Shown: positions 20,941 through 34,575 of the stretch, in pieces
Layout of the letters: each line of letters starts with the position of its first letter
Position numbering within the stretch: the first letter of the stretch is position 1
Source: Haemaphysalis longicornis
Lineage: Eukaryota; Arthropoda; Arachnida; Ixodida; Ixodidae
Reading direction: 5' to 3'
Assembly (NCBI GenBank): GCA_013339765.2
Contig: CM023449.1
Location: 225,403,212 to 225,467,211, forward strand
DNA length: 64,000 nt
Notes under the pieces: model-generated
Told to the model about the DNA's origin: nothing
What the model saw: only the letters and a program-made list of their open reading frames with translations
Databases searched by the model: none
Made by a program: the position numbers and the translations under genes

Positions 20941-23900
20941 ACTTAAAAAAAGCAGTAGAAAGAAATAAGAGGGTACTTGTCATTATTATTCGATACTCCG
21001 CAGCATGCAGGGGTAGCGGTCCCCTTTTCCGAAATCAGTTAGGGGCGAAGAGGCTTTACTGCACCTCCGAGGATCCTTGACTTGTTCCCAAGCCTGTGCT
21101 CCGCGCATAACGTCACGTCAAATCAGTCGATGGCCTCAAACCGTTCGCCTTGACGCCTCGGAACGTCCCTAAAGGCCGCATGCTGACAGGACCCTCCGTT
21201 ACGCAAACGGCAAAAGAACACACACCCGTGATGCCTCGGAAGCTGCCGGCGCCCTGTTCTCGGAATGCGTCCTGAGTCGTGCGCGCAAGCACACACAGTT
21301 CGTAGAAACTGTGACGAAGCTGGAAAAGAGGCGGCCGGTGGGAAAGCGTGCGACCTGCAGTCCAGTGGGACACAGGGAAGCCGCACTAACACAAAACGTG
21401 TGTCGGCATATACTAACGCTCCAGCCTCCACGCAGCGCAGCCATCCGCACAGGCGGGAAATGGGGGAGGGTGGGGGGAGGAAGGGGCGGCTGTTTTGCAG
21501 ACGCTCCAGGCATCGGCAACTTGCAAAGGAAGCGACTTCTTCGAAACAAGTGCACATGGTTGGGCGGCCATGGTAGCAGCCTCGACAAAGAACCGCTCCC
21601 CTCCTTGCGGCAGTTCTGCGGGGAGGTGATAACCATGCCGGAGTGTGCGCGTAGGCGGTGTAACCCGCTTGCGCACAAATCACTTGGCGACACAGTGGTT
21701 GTTGGCGCCTCTTAGGCGCTGCAATGGCTGACTCGTGCCCGCATTTCTGACGGTCGCAACATGTTGGCAACCTCGCACAAGTTGGATGCTTAAAAAAAAT
21801 AAGAAGCTGAGAACCTCCTTGGGGGAGGAGGCGATCGCCCCCTTCACACCCCCATTGGGACCACCACTGGCCTAACCATACCGTTCTCAGGTGCGTTTGC
21901 AGTCAATTAGGTAATTGGTAGGAAGCGCCGGCTACGATATAGTCTTGCCTGGACAGACGGATGTTGCCAAATCCAGCTTTCGTTTTGTACAGTCCGACGC
22001 AAAGCGGAAACCGAAAAAAAACTGGATCTATTGGTAATCAGATGATTTCTATAATTAAGGATTGATGAAGAGTGTATGATTGCTTGGCTGGCAAATTCCC
22101 TGCTCGCCGCAACTGAGAAGAAGTGGTGGAAGGGTAAAAATTATGCTAATTTGGGGCGCCACGTGTAGTTAACGCACGGTCCGCGATGTGTAAAAGCTTG
22201 GGAAAGAACGAGGCAGACAACTTCTAATATAACTTGGATATGATTAGGAAGAAGCAGTGTGGGCAAGAAACCCAAGTGGGCGTTTCCGTCAGCACGAAGC
22301 GCACATCCTGCGCCCACCGACTTCACCGACAGGATATTAGTAGCCCTGATTTATTCCCGCTAATGGCAAAATGATGTCCATGAACATTAACCGACACGCT
22401 AACGTGCCTCTGAACCGTTAGATAGCCACGGCCGAAGTAGCTCAAAAGTTGAAAACAAAAAAATAAGAAAATACTACGGAAGAAGATTGTAAGGACCGTT
22501 TGGAAAAACGGGAAACCGACGTATATACCCTGCGCGTTTTCCCCCAAAAGCCAGCACACGTTTTTAGCCAACGCACTGCACCACAGCTCTTAAAACGCCG
22601 AATGCGCGGTTCAATCGCTCTTAAGTAATAACTGCTCTCAGCACGCCACCTCGAAAGACGCCCGTTAGAGGTGCCCATTGAGAACCGGAAAAAACAGGCG
22701 TGGGTACAGGGGGCTCGCTGCTTAGGAGGAGAGGGTGTGGTGGTTGAGGATCACCACGAATGATTTAATGCTGTGCCTCTCACCCTTCCTGGTATACACT
22801 CGCTCAAGACGGTGCCACGAAGCTCGCGGTGGAATGTATGACGCCCAGATGGCCCGTATTTGGGGCGATAATTGCTTGCCGCTTCGAGATCATTGAACCA
22901 CAGGGCGCGAAACACCGCCCCATTCCTGATTCACGCTCCCGTCTTCACTCCGGGTCGGATAAATCAGCCAGGGAGCGAGGAAGGAACGAGAAGAGACGGC
23001 CCGACTGTTTGCTCGAGCGTTAATCGGTTCGTGAGCGACGTTAACGTCGCTGAAAGATTACTGGTCAGCCGACTATGCTCTCCTTCGGCACGGAGGAAGG
23101 TATACCTCCAATTGTCCACATATTAACGAGTTATCACCCGCACAGCGTTACTCTCCAACGCTTTGCGCGGGGTTGCAAGAACTTCCCGAGACATATCTTC
23201 TTCTCCTCCACCGCCTCCCCATCTTCCGTTTCCTGCGCTTCCTCTCTTCGGATGTGGGCGACGTGGGCGAGACGGTCGGTAATAAGGGTCGGTGCGAGAG
23301 AGCTGGCTATGGTGGCGGAGACGAGTGATTAGTCGACGTAGTGAAGAGGCTTACCTAATCCCGCTAGGCCCGCCGTGCCGCTTTGTGGAACGGCGAAGCG
23401 TATAATTGCGAAGTGTTATCAGCGCACCTTAGCGAGTGTAGTGGATGCGGGATGCTCGGAATGAACTGTTTTAACCATCTGCTTAGTTAGCACCGACGAG
23501 ACAGTTGTCCCTTGGACTGAAGCGTGCCCGTGGGGAGGTTGGCTCAGACATTCTGTTTGAATTTCGTGGGTGAAATGTCAGCGGTGCAACCGCGCTAATA
23601 AGAGGCAAGCTGTATGGTGCACTACACTTTTGACCGAACGAGTGGCTACCCTTCGGGAACCTCTTCGCCATATACCTGCTCTAATCTAGAGTTCCGTGTG
23701 GAAGTGGCAGTCACCACTGCACTCTAAGGCAATGGCTGAGTTCAAGTTCCCCACAATGCGTTCGATTGACCAATTGCATTCATCTAACACTGGTATTCCT
23801 GCGAACGACAACGTCGAGCATACGATTGGCCTCACAAGTTCGGTCTGCGCTGTTGCATCACGCAATGCAAGGATGACATTCTGCATTGCTGAATGCTGCA

Positions 23901-26900
23901 GAGCAGATCACATTTTAAGTAAAGTAGGTATGCACGTTGCCGTCATTCGTTGAATCTCTTTTTTTGCTCGCTGCACTTATTTCTCGCTTGAGGGCATTGC
24001 AGTGAAGGTGAACCGCGGGATTACCTTAGAGTGTGTGTACCCGGTAGCGAAGCGCAGTTCTTAAAGCGCTTGCATGCTTGAAACAGGTAAACGATTCGAC
24101 CGGTTTTTTCGACTTATAATAACGATTCAGTTCTGAATACCTTTCAACGGTCCAGTCGGTCTCGATTCCATTCACAGAAAAGGTCACCGCATAAAGTTAT
24201 CTCCTTGCACATTTCATAATTTTATCCGGAACCGTTATCGGAGAACGCCCACGCGACGGCCCACGTGTTGCGTAAGGATCTGCACACGGGGAGCTGACTT
24301 TGAATGAATGTTTCCTGTAAAGCGCGAGGTGTCAGCTATCTACAGAGCGAAAAACCTCACGCTACGTCGACCTACCTTGTTAAAGGCGCAGAGAGTGCTT
24401 TTTTGCTCAATGTCGGTTTTCAAATTTCTACGAGGGAACTACAACTTTTGCCCAGTTACATAGAATTTTCTACGTTATGTTACGTCCCATTATGCAATCT
24501 TACTTAGCTGAAAAATTTATGTCATAAAAGATACTGTACCACGCTCCCACTCGTTATTGAGAGCACTGAACATTCAGAGCCTAAAGTCGAGGATAGAAAA
24601 AGCAGCATAAGAAGTAGATGCTATTAAACTTCAAGCAAAGTATATGCGGTTCCGGCTATGACCTTCATTTATCTACAAAGACTACTTCTGGATGTAGCCA
24701 CGAATGACGTTCAATAGCTGTAGAGGTGCACATTAAAAACATCGAACCCAATCTGGTTCAAAATTTAATGTCCGCGTTGTACCCTCCTACCATGCACTAT
24801 CGTATGTGGAAACTCCAGTTTCGCCATATTGAATCAAATCATAAACAAATTTGGACAAAGTAGACCACACTCTGAAAATTATAAGCCCGTAAGTAATGAA
24901 CCATTTTAAAGCTAATCTTCACGTCGTTACACTGGCACTTCGGTTAATGACGTACGGGACCAAACTGCTCTAAAACGTCGAAACATAAGCGAAACTGCGC
25001 TATGCCTCCTAGCGACAAGAAATGAGCCCATCGCGTGACGTTTGGCACTTAACGTCATCGACGTGAATTCGGACACTTCCGCAGCTCTAACGTTTTCCGG
25101 GACACCAGCCAGGCTGGTATTAAACTCGAGCGCAGGAAACCGTTCGGAATAAATTGCCGTGGTAACCAGGGAAAAACGCAGATTAGGTTTAATGGCTTCC
25201 CGCATGCAATCAATTACGGCATCGGCGTCTCACGTGTAATCCGCGGCGGGACGGGAGACCGCAATTAACTCTTATCTTGACATCTTATCGGAGGTTATAA
25301 TGCACCCCGCTAACCACTTGCGGAAACTGTCAAACTAGAGAAATGTTCCTCTCAGGCTCGGACTAAACTGTCGCGATGAAAATGTAGTGTGGCCACTCCA
25401 CGCTTAGTCATGCGGGTTCATTTCGAACTCACACACAAACAGAAAATAGTCATGCTGAGAGAATCTTTGGTACTTCATTCTTAGGGTGGCGAAATTTGAA
25501 CATATACGGTGAGATACTCTGTTAGATTAAGAGATTATAACAGTTGGCAGGCCATCCCAGGTGTAATGCCATTCCAGTACTGCTGTAGTTAATCTAGTGT
25601 TGCATGAAAAATTGGCCGCGAACTGTCTCTGACCAGGCAAACATATCTGCGTGGCTTCGGCGATTCGGCAAACGCTGCGCGTGGAGACGACGGGAACATG
25701 CAGTTGGGAATGTTTCTATTTAGTTTTTTGTTGGTCGCGGGTGGGGTTTTTATCACTATGGTTTGTGGAAGCCAGTTCAATTGTTTTTGTTTTTTGTTCA
25801 CTGTACCAAGCCGGTAATAAAGAAAAAAGAAGCTTCCGTTACGCAGAGGTAAAGACTTGGGTTTTGGCTGTAATGAATGGATTCGAGTCCGCAGCTATAC
25901 AGCGTTTTTTTTTTTTTCGAATGAAATTGTTTGCTGTAACATGCTCTCTGATGTCAATTCTACGCATTATTGATGTAAATATGTGTGAATTGGTATCTTT
26001 TACGCCGCTTTAGACGAACACTGCTCAACAAGGTTGGGCTGAACTATATCCTGGTACGGCCCGCAGAATAAACCTGAGCATTACCCTGTGGTCTGCTCCA
26101 GAGAATTAAGCTGCACATTATCCCGTGGTCTGGTCCACGGAATAGGCACTGCATAATAAAAAAACGGGGAAGGGAAACCACAAGCAAGGGTGGTAGCTTG
26201 GATAAGTTGGGACAGCATACTTCTACATAAAAGATCAACCTCACGAGAGATACGACGGAGACAACAACGCAAACTGATGACCGAGACGAATGAGTGCTTT
26301 TGGTCGTGTTTCTCACTCTGTTGTCGCCGTCGTAAGTTTACGCTTTCATGTAGGAGAGTAATCACACTTTCGGTGTATTACATTGTGTACGCAGGTTGTG
26401 GTTGCTCAGGAGCCCACAAATTGTCACGTACGCATGAGCCCGTTTGTGTGCGATGGAGGACGAAGGAGCCCTCAAAATAAAGCACTTGGGAGGTTCACGA
26501 ACTACACCAGGGTGGCCAAGTCTTTTTATAACGCGGAAATCTCGTTTTTGCCCCAGGCAGCCTCCCTAGAATGGCTGCACTGGTCTAATATAACCTCCCT
26601 GTCATCCAGTGATGCTGTTTCCTACCAGAGCAGGCAGCATTACAGACGTGGGAATATAACGGAGGATGGCACCTGTACCAGATTTGAAGTTATTCATGGA
26701 CAAACTAAAAGGCAGCCATCATGGACGCCCAAAGTATGTGACACCTAAGCAGAGCTCTCTAAACTGAAATGTGTATTTACTTACGTAGTGAAATCACATT
26801 TTTTGGGTGTAAAATACGCCCAGGAGGAATTCGCGCGACCTTATTTAATGCTCCACACAAATAACTGCCGGGGCTACCTTCAATTATTTCCTCTGCTATG

Positions 26901-28310
26901 TATATTTTACTCTGTATGTCCTCTTTATCGCTAGCATTTCTTGCCCCTCTCGACAAGAGGATATCTATTGCCTACCTAATCTCAAGTCTTAAGCTACTTC
27001 GCAAAAAAAAAGGAAGGGAATCGTTTTTGCTAGTTACGTTATAATGTAGACGGCCGACACGGCCACAATGACCAATCTGACGTTCAATGATCGTGTAACT
27101 GACCTAGCGCTCCGCATGTGGCAACCAAACATTAATTCATAAGCGTTGAGGGATGTTCGAGGATATATCCCGTTTCATTTTCAAAAGCGAGGACCAGGCC
27201 ACAGCTGACTTAAACGAAGGGAGGACGAATGCGAAAAGCAGAGCACGAGTATTTCTCTTGTGCTCGATACTTTCTCGTGTGCAAAAAAAAAGGGGGGGGG
27301 GATGTAGGTCGACCCTTGAGTTATATTTGAATCCTTTTAAATTGTAAAGGTTGAGCAGAGAGCAGTTGAAGGCGGGCCGCCGTGTGGTAGAGGCTTTCAA
27401 ATATTAAAAAAAAGACGGCACTCATTCGCCGCTTAGCTTGATCAAAGAAAGATATGCCCTCTCAAAGCCACGCACGCGTTCAAGATCACCCTTGTCTGTT
27501 GATGTTACGTTTTTTCTTTCTGGCCGCTCAGCTTTCTGTGTGCGTTTTTGTTCCCTTACGCGGCAGCTGCCCGAAATAAATACCTAATAGCTTTTTGTCG
27601 GAATCCAGCTACAAAAACATTGACGGCGATAGAAAAAAAAAGGAACGACCACTCTATTTTACCGCGTTCACGCCACGCTTAGGAGAAGGCGGGAATATGC
27701 ACCGTAGAGAGTAGGACGGACAATTTCGGGACTACGTTGGCCAGATTTGTACGTGTCGCGTATGCATAACATGCGATGCACAGGCAGCGATGATTCAAAC
27801 GATGTCATGATTGTGTAAACATCAGTTGAGGGTGTAAGTGATGGCTTAAGCGGCAACGCAGATGTTAGAAATGTTTCAGGTTACTTCGGTTTTTTGATGG
27901 TATGACCATAAAAACCGACACTCAAAAATCTACTTGGTGTTCTTCGGAAACTTAGACTAGAGCAGTAATGTAAAATAAAGTTTTAGGACGCGAGGCAATA
28001 CGGACAGTGAATAATGGATGTCAAAATCTCTTAGTTTTCACAGACGCGTTGCTAAGAGTTTTTTACGTATTTCTTTAGATGTAATAAAGCCAAATTATTA
28101 GAGAAACAAAGACGGTCAGCAAAGTTCACTTGAATGGGCACCAAAAAAGTTTCTGCTGCGTGCTTACTACTGGCTCGAGTGCGCGGTACAACTAGCCTAG
28201 CAGTTTATTTTGTTATGTATCTTATTAGGAAGTTCATTAGGCCACTTCAACGGCTGCGATGATTACGTCACATCAGTTCAGGGTGTTTGCAGAGCTTTAT
28301 AAGCGTTAAA
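20941..28310. other. Long unassigned stretch, no gene recognised
   Basis: The 21100-21760 part is GC- and CpG-rich, with overlapping ORFs on both strands (the longest is 215 codons, minus) but no domain motif. It could be a CpG-rich regulatory region or repeat. The remainder is mixed-composition DNA with ORFs below about 125 codons. Low-complexity A9G10 lies at 27285-27301, and a three-copy 37-bp repeat lies at 26050-26160. No splice-supported gene model can be defended. Confidence 0.4.
26050..26160. repeat. 37-bp tandem repeat, three diverged copies
   Basis: Copies start near 26050, 26087 and 26124. Each carries a CC(T/C)GTGGTCTG.TCCA.(A/G)GAAT core followed by a GCA.ATTA.CC-like end. GTGGTCTGCTCCA at 26088 and GTGGTCTGGTCCA at 26125 are exactly 37 bp apart; the first copy is more diverged (CTGGTACGGCCCGCAGAATA). 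No function is evident. Confidence 0.75.
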
Positions 28311-28496
28311 ATGTTAGTTTTAATCTGTTTTATGACGAATGTCAATTTTGCACTGGTTCATGAATGTAGGCCTGTTTGTGTAGGGAAAACATGCCCTCAA
28401 TTTGTTATGTGCCGCCAGGCAGATTTGGAAGAGGGCCATTGCAGTAGAACTCACGAAATCCTTCGAGTCGAAAAATATGAATATCCTTTTGAATGA
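28311..28496 (+). CDS. Short cysteine-rich, possibly secreted peptide (unrecognised)
   Basis: A 61-codon frame starting at ATG 28311 (context AAAATG) opens with a hydrophobic stretch, MLVLICFMTNVNFALV, that could act as a signal peptide with cleavage near residue 16. The predicted mature part has five cysteines at residues 19, 23, 28, 34 and 44 (C-x3-C-x4-C-x5-C-x9-C), then a charged tail. Small secreted cysteine-rich peptides are common in tick saliva, but I cannot place this in any family. The odd cysteine number, the lack of a clear polyadenylation signal and the absence of a confirmed splice partner make it equally possible that it is one exon or a chance ORF. Confidence 0.25.
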   Translation: MLVLICFMTNVNFALVHECRPVCVGKTCPQFVMCRQADLEEGHCSRTHEILRVEKYEYPFE

Positions 28497-31400
28497 ATGT
28501 TATGTGGGAGAGAATGCGCGTGAATGTCCTACATGATCAACACACCAAAAACCTTTAGCTGACGACCTGCTTGACTAGACAACGTTTGCAAACCCTTCGT
28601 TTACCAACTCATCAAAAATGGCTCATTGTTGGCGCGGCTTATACCGTTCCAGTATTTAAGTATCTTGTAACTGGAGAGTATAATATAACTGGAATGGCAC
28701 TTTGGCAAAGATTTATATCATTTTTGTGCAGTCTAAATAGAACCCACTTGTTCCTGAAGGAGTTAAGGAGACTCGTAGAAGCTTCAACACCAAAATTTTT
28801 TCGCAACAATATGATAAGTGCTTTAACTTAGAATACTAAACAATCTTAAACAGCACGAAAAAACAGCTTTATATGAGGATATTTTTTATTTGCAGGGTAA
28901 TGATAATCATAATACGTAGCCACCAAAAGGGAGCCTTAAAACAAATAGCAAGGTAGATGAGCTTCTTTTTTGTTTTTCGCGCCTTCACCCGACGTAAGGG
29001 AATAAATCTACAACCTTAATTTCGTGAGTACCTGCAAAGAAGCCCGCAGACCTTGAGGTGTGCATGCTGTTCATTGCGAGGTAGAGCAATACAAAAAACC
29101 CAAGAAGTTCCGGGTTTCAGAAGCACGGGGCCTCTCGGAAATCCCCAAAGCGTCGTAATCTGGCTCTGCAAGTCGAAATGGGCTGAGGCCCCCAAGAGTT
29201 ACGAACGTCTCGCAGTTTATAGATTCAACGAGGCGGCCATCAACGCCCTCGATGTCTGCGGAGCAGTTGCACGTAACAGCCAAGGTTACGTTTACGAGTT
29301 GTTCTTTAGACCACACTTATACGCCTGAAATCCTGCGCCATAAACCACCGATGTACGAAACAAAATTACTCTGCGCCTGACTAGGAGAACAGCGTATTCC
29401 TCTTTACGACGATTCTTCATTCCCTGCTTTGCGTGGCGCATACGCTCACCGGCGGCGCGCTTTACGATTGGCAGAAATATACCGTTGGTTTAAATAATAA
29501 AATACTCGTACCCTCACCGCCACGATTTGTTTAACTAAAATAAAACAAAGCACATTATCGACTTCCTCGGAAACGCAGAAAGACCACCTTTCGCAACTCG
29601 CTATGGTTTGTGTTCATTGTCAATACGTCAAAAAGGTAAAAAGAGCAACGAACGAGAGGGGTGCGTAAACAGCCTGAAAGCATGCAAAGTCCTGAGCAAT
29701 GCAAACTTTTAGTGCGCTTCGACAGACTTCTGATTTTATGGTGGCTTGTGCAAATTTTCTAAGCCCGCCACAAGGACTTTTGAGGAGTATAAAAATGCTG
29801 CGCTGGCGTTTACACTCCGTTCCCCTCTTCTTGTTCTTCGTCATTTTCTTTTGCGTGTGTTCGTTCTGGCGTGTGTGTGTGAGTGCGTGAGTGTGTGCGT
29901 TCGTCCCTCAAATGCGGAAACCGAGGCGAAAATTTGCTTGAAAGCAAGGTGTTCGCAAAATACGGAGCATATCAAGCAGTTTCGCTACCTGGAAGTTTAT
30001 ATGCAGCGAGGCTTTGGAAATGGGCGCCCCATTTCGACCACTGCCTTTCAAAGCGGACAAGATTTACTTAGCCGTTCGCGCCACAGTGTTGCGAAGCCAG
30101 CCCTGACATCTCGAGTATATAAAAATGACCGAAAAAAGGGTTCACCCAAAGAATCCTAACCATTTGTTACAGCAACAAAATAATGAAACAAATAAAGGAA
30201 AAAAGAGTGAAAGAAGGATGAGGGGGGAATAATAAAGATGAAAGTAAAGAAAGAAAACCGCTGTCTATGAAGACCGGTCTTTCGAGCGCCCATTTTTCAC
30301 CCCCTATCTACTACTACATGCGTTTTCATGTTTGAGGGATTTGCTTCCCTAAACAAAAGGGAAACGTTGCTGCGGGGAATTTGACGGAAAAGATAGAGAA
30401 GTGTTTGTTTTGAAACAGTTTGTTGTCGAACACAGCATCGTTGTACACACGAGACTGAACAGGACGTTGTGCTGCTCCGCTCGTTTCCACGTGTCTTGAC
30501 ACTGTCGTGGTAGCCGTTTTTAAATCAGGGGTGAACGGAACAACGGCTCCACCGTCCTTCTCCTCCTTTCCCCCCAGGCTGATATCTCAGAGTATTGGAA
30601 GCAAGACGGCAGGAAAGAGAACGACCACAGTATAGTTGAAGCTTTTCGGGAAGTGGTATGGGTCATGTGTGTGTCTTTGTACTTCAGGAAAGCGCATGAT
30701 GCTGACTTTATTTCAGAAGAAAACATCGTTTGAAAATGTAATGATCCCAGGAAGCGTGTATAGCGCAGTGTAATGTGGCTTAGCCACAGCGCTTTTGCGT
30801 TTTCCCCGACTTGGAGTTCGAGAAATTCTTCGTTGACTAGATACTTCTTTCGGTGTTTCATGGATCTGTTCACATAACATTTGTGATGGCCTTAAGTGGT
30901 CTCCTTCGCTTTCCCTTACACAGAGGGTGGTAGCTAGCTTGCAGAGTTAAAGTCGTGCTTGTGGTTGCCTTGCATGCGTGGCGTCTGCAGGGACCCGTAA
31001 GACGACTGGAGTACTCTTGACCTTTGTTTTCATCATGGCGGTGACTTCGAGAGGGAATACGTCGCTCCAAAATGGAGCGCCCGACACGGCCTGCAAACTT
31101 TCTGTAGATTAATTTAACCTTGTCAGCCTTCCATACTAATTTCTGCTTATATCTTATGATCTGGCGACCTTAAATTACCGCATTTTCTCTATTATTAGCC
31201 GCTACTGATTGTAAACACCACCCAGGTTACACAAATTTCGTGTTTGAAAAACTTGTCGTTTTAAAAAAGTGTTTGCTTCAAATCAAAGCACAGAGGCCTC
31301 CATCCTGGAAGACCCCCCGACGTCCAACGGTGGCTCTGGGGACCCCACCACCGCTCCCTTCTTGCCTTCCTTCGAGAGACGGGTGGCCATCTCTACCGGT

Positions 31401-31700
31401 AAATAGGTTTTTTTAAGCCAGTGGGCATTCTATCGCAAATAAGAAGAGAACTTCTCCCTACTTTAAACATTGTGTTTCGAAAACTGGAGGGCCGTTATTG
31501 AAGATGATGCGATACTAAGCTGAATTTTCTAGCGCTTCAGCTGACATACAACAGAGCACTGATTGTGCGCGTGGTTTATTTCGAAACTGAAAGGGGTGTA
31601 ATATTCCCCCGACAGTGTGTCACAAACCTAAGTTCTAAAAATAACACTGGCGCAGACTAAGTAAAAGCTCCAGTGTGCATTATATTTAGCTTACTTGCGG
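28497..31700. other. Unassigned stretch, no gene recognised
   Basis: ORFs are short. One region, 29053-29328, is open on both strands without domain identity. A GT-rich tract lies at 29850-29910. No repeat family or RNA gene was identified. Confidence 0.4.
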
Positions 31701-31902
31701 CTTGTTGTTGTTGTGTGTGCGTTTATTTAATGGCCTCAAGGCTCAGTAGACATTAAACGAGTCCGATCTATATCCAGGAAACTAGGTTACCCATCAAAGA
31801 ACCCTGGGTAGTGCTATGGAGTCAGCAATGGTAATGCGCGTCTTGCCGCAAATTTAGGACCTTCTGCCATCAGACTTTTCCTTCGAATGTCGTGAGTTTC
31901 AG

Positions 31903-34575
31903 GGCATGTCTATAATAGGCGGTGAAGGTATGCAGGAACCGTTCCCTCAGAGCAGGTTGGACATTTCACGTGCCCTCGGAAGTGCCCTTTCCATCCACTG
32001 GTGCGGGCAGGAGTAAGAGCACCCCCAGCCGGATCCTTCGTAGTACAACCTCCTCCATCCTGTTAAGGTTGAGTGAGAGGAGAACCAAGCACGGAGGTAT
32101 GAGAGCACGCATTCGGCGCCGAAGATCCTCCTTTGCAGCCATTCGTGTGGCTCATGGGTCACCTGAGAGCTGTGTGGGTGATGATGGGGCCGGGCAGTTG
32201 TGTGACAGGAAGTCAGCCCGTTCATTTACTACAATACTGGTGTGACCAAGAACCTACGACACAATCAACTTTGATGGCATTTTGCTGTGGAGCTGGTAGA
32301 TTTGTTGGTAGATGATGGGGGTCTGCACAACCTGTTTCTGATAATAGATCGCCTGCGTAGAGTCAGTACGAAGATTGATGTTTGTCAAAGCTTTGATTGG
32401 AGGTGGCCGTGCCCAGCACAGCGTCGTGTTTAGCTTGCAGATTGATGTTTGTCAAAGCTTGATTGAGGTGGCTGTGCCCAGTTGCAGAGGCGTAGGAAAT
32501 ATGGCCTTCGATGCAGCAGGATTGGGGTGATGGGTGGGGCGGGTCCAGGAAATATGGCCTTCGATGCTTGGATGGGTGGGGCGGGTCCACGCAATGACTC
32601 CACGTGTTCCTGTTCATGAAGCGTCGTTGTATAAGAGGCATTGACCGTAGGGCCCGGGTTATTTGGGAGGGGAGAGAACTGTATTTTACTCTATTTGGTC
32701 CACCGTTTCTGCAGATGGCTTGTCTTGTTGGAGGTTATTATAACCTCAGGGTGGAAGGTCATCCTGGCTTTCCGGCGGAGCCAAGGGGCCCGGATTGAAG
32801 TGGTCGTACAGTGCATGGCCTTTCTGCAGACATGAATAGCCTTTTTCTGGCGTTGATTTATGAGCTGGTCAATTTTATTCACGCTGAGTGAATAAATACA
32901 ATGTTAAAAAGTATGGGTGACAGCACAGCTTCCTTGGGGACACTAGGCACTCAGTGAAACAGTCCTACTGGCTTCCCTTCGACTCTACACGGACAGCGAA
33001 TGTACGGTTTTTGAAAAGGTGGTGAGATAATCAACCACACTGTCTTCCGTGCCAAGACGAGGACTAATCCCGTATTGTGCTGGGTGATATTTGCGATGCT
33101 TTTCCGGCCATCAGCATTCGCTCTGCTAGTTGGCAGAACGTTCTGGCAGCATTCGTTCTGCTAGGTGGGTGTCAAGGAGATCGGGCAAAGATTTACTCAT
33201 CGCTTAGGAGGATCTCCAGGTTTAGCTAATGGCATAACTCTTGAGTGCTTCCATACCGCCGGAATTGTTGAGTTTGTCCCTGTCTTATTATTATATCCAG
33301 AATAGTATTGAGGATATCTCCCTCCAGGTTTTGGTAAACCCCGCAGGGTGTACAATCCGGGCCTGGTGTGGTATGTTTTTTTGGAAGATTAAATAGCGCC
33401 GATTAGTTCCGGAAGCGTAGATGGAGTCCTCAGGCCTTCCGTGTCCGCTGCAGGAGGAGGCGGATCTTGGGGAAGCGTGAGCCAGACATCGCGTAGACGG
33501 AATAATTGTCGAGCTGCCCGTTTTTCAAATTCCTCTGGATTCTCCTGAGCCACAAGGCGGAAGCTTGCAACCGGATCGGGTGGTCGACGCTCTTTTTCCA
33601 TTTTTCGGATTATGCTCTAAAGTTAGTGGTTTGATCTACGGCCATTCATATTGTAGCACCACCGTAGCCACCTTTCAAGTGAAAGAACCTCTTGGTATTG
33701 TCGGGCCTTGGCTGTGAGACGGTTAACTCTGATCCTGCCCGGGAGGGAGTCCGGATTTCTCCGCTCAGCGATATGTTCGTCTTTTCCGTGCGGCCAAGAA
33801 TTAAGGAGGTGCATGTCAGGGTTGGGTTTTGTCTGCTCTACCCACGTTTCCACTGTAGTTATCTTTAGCTTTTGAGTCAGTGTACTGTGTAATGTAGATC
33901 TCGATAGCTGCACGTCCGCAGTAAGTGAAGGGAATCTGTCCCAGTTCGTAATACCGGCCTTTCGCTCGACCTTGGAGTAGGGCGTCCGTTTCCCCACCCA
34001 CCAAGATAGATCAGGCGAATTTGTAGTAGCCGTGCGGGTAGGCGTGAAAGAAGCGCTGAGAAGCTGACACGCCGCGCCGAAAAAGTCTTTTAAATTTTTG
34101 TGCCATGCCGGAAAGTCATTGCGCATCCCCATTCCATGTGTGGTGCATTTACGTCACCCTCGGCAAGGATTGGGACGCTCGGGTACGCTCTTCGTAAATA
34201 AGCAAACCAGCCGAGACATATACCGGCCGATGGCGCAGGGCGTATATAGATCGATACGATATCAACGTACCGCGAAGAAGACGTACGTGAACAGCAACGA
34301 TCTCCTGGTTGGTGTTGCACCAAGCATAAAGGCCTATATGCGTATGTAGGTATTGCTTAGATGCATACACGACAGCCTCGCGGGTTTGACATCCGTGGCA
34401 TTCTTGCGCCCATCTGGTATAGTAGGAAAATGATACTCAAAAATGCCAGTTAGGGCATGCAATGCATTATGTTCTTCAAGAGCAGTGCTCATATCCGTAG
34501 CTTACCGTACTGCACCCGGATTTCAGTTCTACGATTTTGTTCGCAAGGCCCCGGCAATTCCACTGTAGGATGCCT
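31903..34575 (-). pseudogene. I-like ORF2 remnant (endonuclease, RT, C-terminal CCHC)
   Basis: Recognised in order: ILQWNCRGLANKIVEL (start of an AP-like endonuclease), IVSIYIRPAP, GDVNAPHMEWG (endonuclease GDxNA motif), then NWDRFPSL ... RLTAKARQYQEVLSLERW (the linker before RT). RT motif B is readable as GVPKEAVLSPILFN after ignoring a frameshift near 32940; the Q-G of the usual PQGS is changed to K-E. The RT palm with the catalytic YxDD and most of RNase H are deleted or scrambled. The end shows MEEVVLRRIRLGVLL and, in another frame, KCPTC ... YLHRLL-stop-TCP, a CCHC-type terminus. Clearly a dead copy. Confidence 0.75.
32372..32590. repeat. Two internal tandem duplications in the I-like element
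   Basis: AGATTGATGTTTGTCAAAGC occurs at 32372 and 32439 (67 bp apart), each followed by a GATTG.AGGTGGC.GTGCCCAG-like stretch. AGGAAATATGGCCTTCGATG occurs at 32494 and 32547 (53 bp apart), each followed by GGGTGGGGCGGGTCC. Both pairs are nearly identical, so the duplications are recent relative to decay of the element. Confidence 0.85.

Noticed and set aside
21123..21770. 215-codon minus-strand ORF
   Set aside because: The region is GC-rich with several overlapping frames on both strands, no domain motif and no splice or start support.
29071..29316. 81-codon minus-strand ORF with two cysteines near an acceptor-like TTTCAG
   Set aside because: The opposite strand is equally open and no homologous domain is recognised, so an exon call would be guesswork.
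29790..29890. TATAAAAATG followed by a signal-peptide-like frame
   Set aside because: The hydrophobic frame ends after about 30 codons in a GT-rich low-complexity tract. There is no mature domain.
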